NCBI GenBank assembly: GCA_014526335.1
Contig: JACTAT010000029.1
Location: 2,674,105-2,738,104, forward strand
Source of the DNA: Chrysaora quinquecirrha
Lineage: Eukaryota; Cnidaria; Scyphozoa; Semaeostomeae; Pelagiidae
Direction: 5' to 3'
DNA length: 64,000 nucleotides
Positions 58,373-64,000 of the stretch are shown in pieces. A program made the position numbers and the translations under genes. The notes under the pieces were generated by a model. That model was not told the origin of the DNA. It saw only the letters and a program-made list of their open reading frames with translations, and ran no database searches. Numbering within the stretch: position 1 is the stretch's first letter; every line of letters starts with the position of its first letter.

Positions 58373-61300
58373 GTAAGCAGTTCGAAATATATGAAGAGGG
58401 CTAGTTACTTGGTTAATGGTATGTATCTGTATGCGTCACTTAAATAAGTAAATAAGCCAATACATTAGAAGTCACGAAATCGCTACGAATATCGGCGAAA
58501 GAATGATTTGAAAACAAAGTGCTATAACCCCCAAAGGCTTTAATAGCTTCGATATGTTTGCAGCTAATGCGTTTGCTTTCTTGGCGATTTTGAACGCTTT
58601 TAACGCCCATCAACTATGTGAACGTCATGTAGTTATCGTAAATAAAAGCCCCATTTCCAGCTATGGCCTTACACAGTAGCTAAAATATTGTTGTAATTCT
58701 TTATAAGCAGCACATCTAGTAAGTCTTGCAGCAGCGTGTAGCTAATTGATTTTAATGCGTAAAAGATAAGATTTTTAGCTAGGGTGGTGAATGATATGGA
58801 CATGCAGAGAACAGAAAGACAGACTTTTGGCAGAATTCAAGTACAAAAATCGACTATATAAGATGTAAATGCGTAGCCGGTGTATGTAACAGCCATTTGG
58901 TTTGAACGCAGGTTCAGTGTATACTCAGTGTATAGGTACTCAAGGGGAAGAGCTTTATCCTATCTCAATCAAAAACATAGTTGAAGAGAGCGCTACTGTA
59001 GAATAACTTGGAGTATTATACTGTTATATACTGCAATAGTACCATAATAATAAAAATAATTGAAGAGGGTCTTTATGCTGGACATGGGGGACAAGAATTT
59101 CAAGAGTGACGTTGGGGTTGCAGTTATGTATAGTTAATAATGCTTTCAGAGCCAGATTGGCTATAACGCAGGCCCCATCCGCCAATCTAGCACATCAAGC
59201 ATAATCGCCAGTCCCGGCAGTCATTTCAACTATATAAAAGCATAATAACCCACACCACACCAGCTGTGCGTATCGGCTAAGTAATGCATATAGGCGGGCT
59301 TGAGTGTCACTGCTAAGATAGGACGATATACAAGTGCTGGTTAAGACACCTAGACTTTTCATATTTGAATAAATGTACAGCAGTTACTAAAGGCTGTTTT
59401 ATATTACGGTTGATAAATTCATCAGTAAACTCATGCTTACCTCTGGTTCGGAAATAGCATCGAGTTAATTGTTCATAATCGCTCATTATCGCTCTGATAC
59501 CATTAACATTTCTTGATACTTTGACCAATGTTCCTAAAAAGATGGTTTAATCGTATCAAAGAAGGCGAAAAAATCGAATAAAATGTAAAGCTGATTCCAT
59601 AATTGGTTATTTTCTTCACATTTCTGTGAATTTTATCCGCAAATAATCTCCCTTAGTAGTAAAAGTGGATGTTTTTCTAATCCAATCAATGCATAAAATG
59701 CCAATCCACGTGGGATTTGAATTACGACGGTTTTAAAATAATGTCATTTGATTATACAAAGAAGGCCATCTCTTGCCACTGGCTTCAGCTAGAAGATATT
59801 TGTAGCTATCCATACGGCGAAGGCAAAAAGAACTGATTAATATACAGGGGAAACTTGTAAGAGTTTGTACGATTCGAGTGACTCCTATTTCTGCACAAAA
59901 GCCTATATTCAAAACAAAGCCAATTTGAATAAGCCGAGTAAGCTAGAGGCATTAAAATAGGTAAGCAAGAAACACTGAAAAATTGCCGAATTAGCTATGT
60001 TTGCCAAGTTAAAACATTGAACGGATCTCGTGATTGTTATGTTTCGATCTAGCGACTCCTTAATTAATGGATATAGCTATCTTACAGTATGTATATATAT
60101 CTAAATGCATGTTGTTATACAAAAAGGAGGTTATTCGAGCACCAACAACGCCGCAGTTAAAAAGTATCGCAGTCTAAGAACACATTCAGCCTGAAAAATG
60201 AATACTGTTCTTGTATAAAAATATAATTATGCTCTTACAGTTTGCTTGTAGGATTGGGGGAGGGGGCGGGACTTATGCATATTGAAATTGCTTGATTTTT
60301 GCTGAGCTTTTAGTTGTGTATCATACGAACTCCTTTCTGTTACCTTGGGCTACTTATTAGGTATGATTGAAGTTAGTTCCATCCATAATGTTGAAGTTAG
60401 TTCCATCCACAAATACATAAAAATTTTGTACTTAAATCTTAACAGATACACCATCCGATGAGTGCTGGTGGTCTTGTTCAGTGCTTAATTTTAGGAACGC
60501 CTTAAAGAACACCTTCAGGCTGATTTTTTATGAGGGTTTTTACTTGATTCAAAATGGCAAAGATACTAGCAGGACAGGCCAAAACCTATTCTACAGGTTC
60601 GAGACCGGAGGTTGGAGACAAGTCGTAGTCATAAAGTTTGTCCTAAAAAGATTGTTTGTTTCTGCCACCGAAATTTTTCTGGAAAACAGCTTTAGGATTA
60701 ATGCTATTTTGGCGTAGCAGCAAAATTTAAACCCATCTTTCTTTTCACAGAAAACAAGAAATGCCAAACTAGGATGAGGTATTCTGGAATGAAAGAATGA
60801 CAAACAAGAGTATGTGGTGCATCCATCTGGCCTTTGAGAAATAATTATTGAATGCTCAACCCTGCATCAGCGTGCATAGACTACAAATTAATAGGCGTCA
60901 GTGGCCTTAAAACAAAAGGAATTCACCTGGAACTGTAGATCACAAAGTAGATTTTTCGCTGATTCAGATGTACCCTTCCTTTATCACAACAAATGATCGT
61001 ATGGGTGGAAGCAAGTACCAGACAAACGCATTGATTCACAGGCAGAAAGACCCGATTTTCAGCATCGTTAAATTGTGGAGACTTTGAAACTCCCGTTTAT
61101 CACAGCCTTCTGAGGTTCATTACAGAGTCAGGCGCAGCTTTAATACTATACTAACTCATTCTTAATACAAATAGTGGTGAGCTGTAATTGAGCCCTTGTT
61201 ATTTGCAGAAATGAATAGCTTCTTGTTAATCAGCAGCAGAAGATGCGAGTAGGCAGGGAGTAGAGAGCGGTGAATGATCTCGACTCTTTCGATGCCAAGT

Positions 61301-61620
61301 GCTGCAGACGAATTAATACATATGTAGGGATCGACAGAATATTTGTCATATAAAAGGCAGTACAAATTTAATATTGCATCATCCCATATACTCTATATCT
61401 AGTCACAACTTAGCAATAATAAAGAGTTTGCCATTACAAAGTATACATCTCAACTTTGGACAAATCGAAAACTTCTCATTATTGTGAAGGAGCTTATACT
61501 CAAGAAAGCAATGTGTACTGGAAGAGTAACAGTACTAACGAAAACAAACTTATGATATCAACAAACTGTTACAGAAGATTAACATTCAAATGAACTTGAA
61601 CTTGAATCTTTAACAGGAAT
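58373..61620. other. Intergenic or intronic, nothing recognised
   Basis: 3.2 kb without a recognisable exon. A small duplication 'gttgaagttagttccatcca' occurs at about 60367-60408. The end (cttgaatctttaacag at about 61616) is a good acceptor, so part of this may be a 5' UTR intron of neurexin-like gene B. Confidence 0.35.
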
Positions 61621-62150
61621 ATGTGGCAGAGACCTATGAGATTAATACCATTTGCAACACTGTTTTCTTTGATTATCATAGATAAAAGCTATAGCATAAC
61701 TCTACTTAGTAAATCATCGTCATATGCAGTGTTTCCTCCATGGAGAGCTGATACAACAGGTCGACTAGAGTTTCGTTTCAAGACTTTTAACCAGAACGCA
61801 TTGTTACTCTATATCGAGGAAAACAGCAGCAAGAAGAACGACGAAAAGAGCTTCTTAGAGGTTAGCTTACAGCAGGGTGCTATCAAACTTGTGGTACAGA
61901 TGGGTGGCAGTGACTTCTGGAGCAAAAAGCAAAGAGTTTTCGGAACAAACTTAAATGATTTAAACTGGCATTCTATTGAAATAAAACGGAAAAGAAGGAA
62001 GACTACTTTGAAAATTGATAATTGGAGCTTTGATGTGATTAACACTGGAGAATCAAGCACTTTACCAGTTAATTCTGATTTGTACGTTGGTGGGCTACCG
62101 AAGGAGCTAAGAAGAAAGGTTGTCAATAGAAGAGTGTTTTATATACCAAG
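61621..62150 (+). CDS. Neurexin-like B exon 1: signal peptide and LNS 1
   Basis: ATG 61621 lies 4 bases after an acceptor-like tttaacag, so the true first exon may be non-coding and upstream. The protein starts with a signal peptide (MWQRPMRLIPFATLFSLIII). An LNS fold follows: SSSYAVFPPWRADTTGRLEF, FKTFNQNALLLYIEE, FLEVSLQQGAIKLVVQMG, LNDLNWHSIEIKRKRRKTTL and SDLYVGGLPKEL. These match neurexin LNS 1 in order and spacing. The donor ccaag/gtgagt at 62150 is phase 2, the same place and phase as exon 1 of gene A. The protein is a predicted secreted or membrane-anchored adhesion receptor, but its anchor lies beyond this window. Confidence 0.9.
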
Positions 62151-62710
62151 GTGAGTGGATATCCATCTAATATTATAGCTACCATGTGTAGTGATTCATA
62201 TGCACACGTACAGTGAAAGCATGCATGGCACCATGATTGTATCTTATGGTTTCCATGATGCATCAGCTGGAAGGCTTTGCTCTCGTGTGGCCTGGGAATC
62301 TCCACCCGAGCAGGAAGATCGTTGGTTCAAGGTCTTCCAACAGACAAATGCATTGGATTCTTTTCTTCAATCTGCTTCTGACAGCCATACTAACAGACTT
62401 GAAAAGGGTGAAAGAGAGGCCTTTGTATCGGCCCTGACCGCTTCTACCCTCGAAAGAAATTAAAAATATTAAAAAATAATCTTAGTTTACTATACCCAAT
62501 TATACTAAGGTCCTCACTTAGTTAAGCTGCATTAATACGCTGGCATATTGAAGCATAATAGGAGCTAAATTATGTTGACTATATCGATCACATTATTTAC
62601 CAAGTAGTGATACAGACAACCTAACCAAGTCGGGACAGGATCAAACGTCCTTTTCTGTGGAAGCAAAATGGCTGCGGACGACTGCGTATTTCTGAACAAA
62701 AAACTAATTT
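62151..62710. other. Intron 1 of gene B, 5' part
   Basis: Intron sequence. A 90-codon open frame near 62191-62463 shows no motif and is crossed by the spliced model, so it is not called. Confidence 0.4.
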
Positions 62711-62884
62711 GAAGGTGAAGGTGAAATGGTATTTTAGTGCCAGTCACTAGGATCTCAGTATTAGGTTAGCTAATCGAGACCTCGACCCTGGCTGTGACGA
62801 TACCATGGCTGGGCTCGAACCTTTACATCCCCCGGGCTCTTGACGCACGAGTTGGATTACACCACGACGTCACAGCACCTTCAA
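62711..62884 (-). mobile_element. tRNA-derived SINE, family 1, copy 3 (best B box)
   Basis: Minus strand: the head gaaggtgctgtgacgtcgtg, then gtgtaatccaact (A-box region), and a perfect B box GGTTCGAGCCC. The conserved gtcacagccagggtcgaggt block follows, then 'taccatttcaccttcacctt' at the 3' end. Sits in intron 1 of gene B, antisense to it. Confidence 0.8.
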
Positions 62885-63137
62885 TTTCAATTTCAAGGCA
62901 TCGATAGCGCCACAAATTGCCTGTCCAGTAAATGACACATATACTGCAACAAACAGTATTTCAAAAAGAATTCTCTGTCTAAATTAGCTTCTGCAGTTCT
63001 CAAAAATAGAAAGCTATTCCTCCACAGAATCGATTGGCAGCCCACTGAAGGTTTCAATTAACACTTTATGCCAGTGCGGCTCATTGGGCTGATTAGTGTA
63101 TGTCTGTATCACATATGCGGTCTTTCATTCCTTCCAG

Positions 63138-63358
63138 GTTCGTTGGCTGTATAGACGACCTTGCTTATTCAAACAGCGAAGAACCGGTCAAACCAGTTCA
63201 ATTGATAAAAGCAGAGAAAGTTTCACGCGATTGTGTAGATGCGTGTGAAACACACAGAGATAGAAACTGTGGAAATGGTGGAAAATGTATAAACAGGTTT
63301 TCAGCTGTCATTTGCAACTGTCTGGGAACAGGATTTGAAGGGAGAAACTGTACAACAC
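63138..63358 (+). CDS. Neurexin-like B exon 2: end of LNS 1 and EGF
   Basis: The acceptor 'cattccttccag' at 63137 opens FVGCIDDLAYSNSEEPVK in phase 2, completing LNS 1. An EGF module follows (RDCVDACETHRDRNCGNGGK, CINRFSAVICNC, LGTGFEGRNCTT). The donor acaac/gtaagt at 63358 is phase 1. Both boundaries equal those of gene A exon 2. The next exon, expected to begin LNS 2, lies past 64000. Confidence 0.88.
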
Positions 63359-64000
63359 GTAAGTAGAAGTATTTCCAATTAGAGCCATTGCTCGAATCCA
63401 TAATTGTTGCTTCTTAAGGTCACTCTGAGTGTTATTTTGATAAACTAGGGCAGCATTTCATCCTTCGCGGATCTGATCAGTGTTAAACATGTTCTTCAAC
63501 ACTTCTTGAAAGACAAACTTAAAAACTCTTTTTGCATATCTGACATATAGCTACTTTTATGCACGATTTTCATAAGAAGCGAAAGAATGGACCCAGCACT
63601 GAAAGTTCCTTAAAGTTCTTAGTTTTAGAGTACTGAAAGTTTCTTAAAGAGTTGCTTAATGGTGACATAGTAATTGTTCCTGAATGATGTTTTAAATCAT
63701 CGATCGTATTTGAATGTTCTTTGAACGTCCTCCACCGTACTGATGATTTCCCTTGACTATACTGATGGTATCCCTCCACTATACTGAATATCCCCCGCCG
63801 TACTGCACAGCCTCCATACTGTACTCTATATTGATTACCAGGGGCGATATCGCAGACTGTAGTAAACATTTTCTTAGGCACTGGATTTTCTTACAGTTTT
63901 TGCCATTCAAGAGACTGGGTTTATAATGAGAGCTTAATATAAAATGACTTTAAATTTGGCGATAATCGGAAGGAGAAAGTCGTTTTGCTTTTGAATACTC
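63359..64000. other. Intron 2 of gene B (incomplete)
   Basis: No exon with an LNS 2 start is seen up to the window edge. Contains a degenerate copy (about 63715-63835) of the 'ccaccgtactgatgat' repeat family. Confidence 0.5.
63715..63835. repeat. Degenerate ~22-bp repeat, inverted relative of 13735 array
   Basis: Five or six units of the type 'tccctccactatactgaata' and 'tccaccgtactgatgatttc'. This is the reverse complement of the minisatellite in intron 2 of gene A, and it too lies in intron 2, here of gene B. Confidence 0.6.

Noticed and set aside
62191..62463. 90-codon open frame in intron 1 of gene B
   Set aside because: No motif, and it lies between a strong donor at 62150 and acceptor at 63137 that join LNS 1 in frame.

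Overview
The window looks like animal nuclear DNA. It is AT-rich and gene-poor, with GT-AG introns and many interspersed and simple repeats. The only clear host genes are neurexin-like adhesion receptors. From memory of repeat style (palindromic MITEs built on 'ccaacattgttgg'-type words, CR1-type LINEs, pentanucleotide arrays) my best guess is a cnidarian, perhaps an anthozoan. The sequence alone does not prove this.

Genes. Neurexin-like gene A (minus strand, 15963 to 8029) can be assembled into eight exons whose splice phases all agree. They give a 529-residue protein: signal peptide, laminin-G/LNS 1, EGF, LNS 2 (apparently short), basic stalk, one transmembrane helix, and a short tail ending in a PDZ-ligand-like T-D-V. 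Neurexin-like gene B (plus strand, from 61621) starts with the same two-exon arrangement (signal peptide + LNS 1, then EGF), with introns at the same places and phases, and runs off the right edge. A and B are therefore diverged paralogues, head to head and about 45.6 kb apart. Weaker candidates are a two-exon small secreted peptide (4059-4415), an orphan 3' exon (5780-5962), a membrane-protein first exon under a CCAAT/CRE-like promoter (58233-58372), and three short possible exons on the minus strand (22219-22293, 25519-25707, 27660-27802).

Mobile elements. A near full-length CR1-like LINE lies at about 41575-46135. Its ORF1 is intact and carries an SGNH-hydrolase-like domain; its ORF2 is broken but still shows endonuclease and reverse transcriptase motifs. 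Two 5'-truncated CR1-like fragments (4738-5341, 53565-53872) and one decayed fragment of another LINE type (5343-5720) are also present. Two tRNA-derived SINE families are seen (three and two copies). There are at least eight inverted-repeat/MITE families, among them two pogo-like elements with TA target duplications, and a 2.3-kb foldback element (54852-57146) with minisatellite arms and a near 9-bp target duplication.

Repeats. The left edge (1-3190) holds two arrays of a ~160-bp satellite in opposite orientation around a 1.1-kb centre. Large simple-sequence tracts fill introns and intergenic space: (TCTTG)n, (CACTA)n/(TAGTG)n, (TTAG)n and a 27-bp palindromic minisatellite. The remaining intergenic stretches show no supportable gene.
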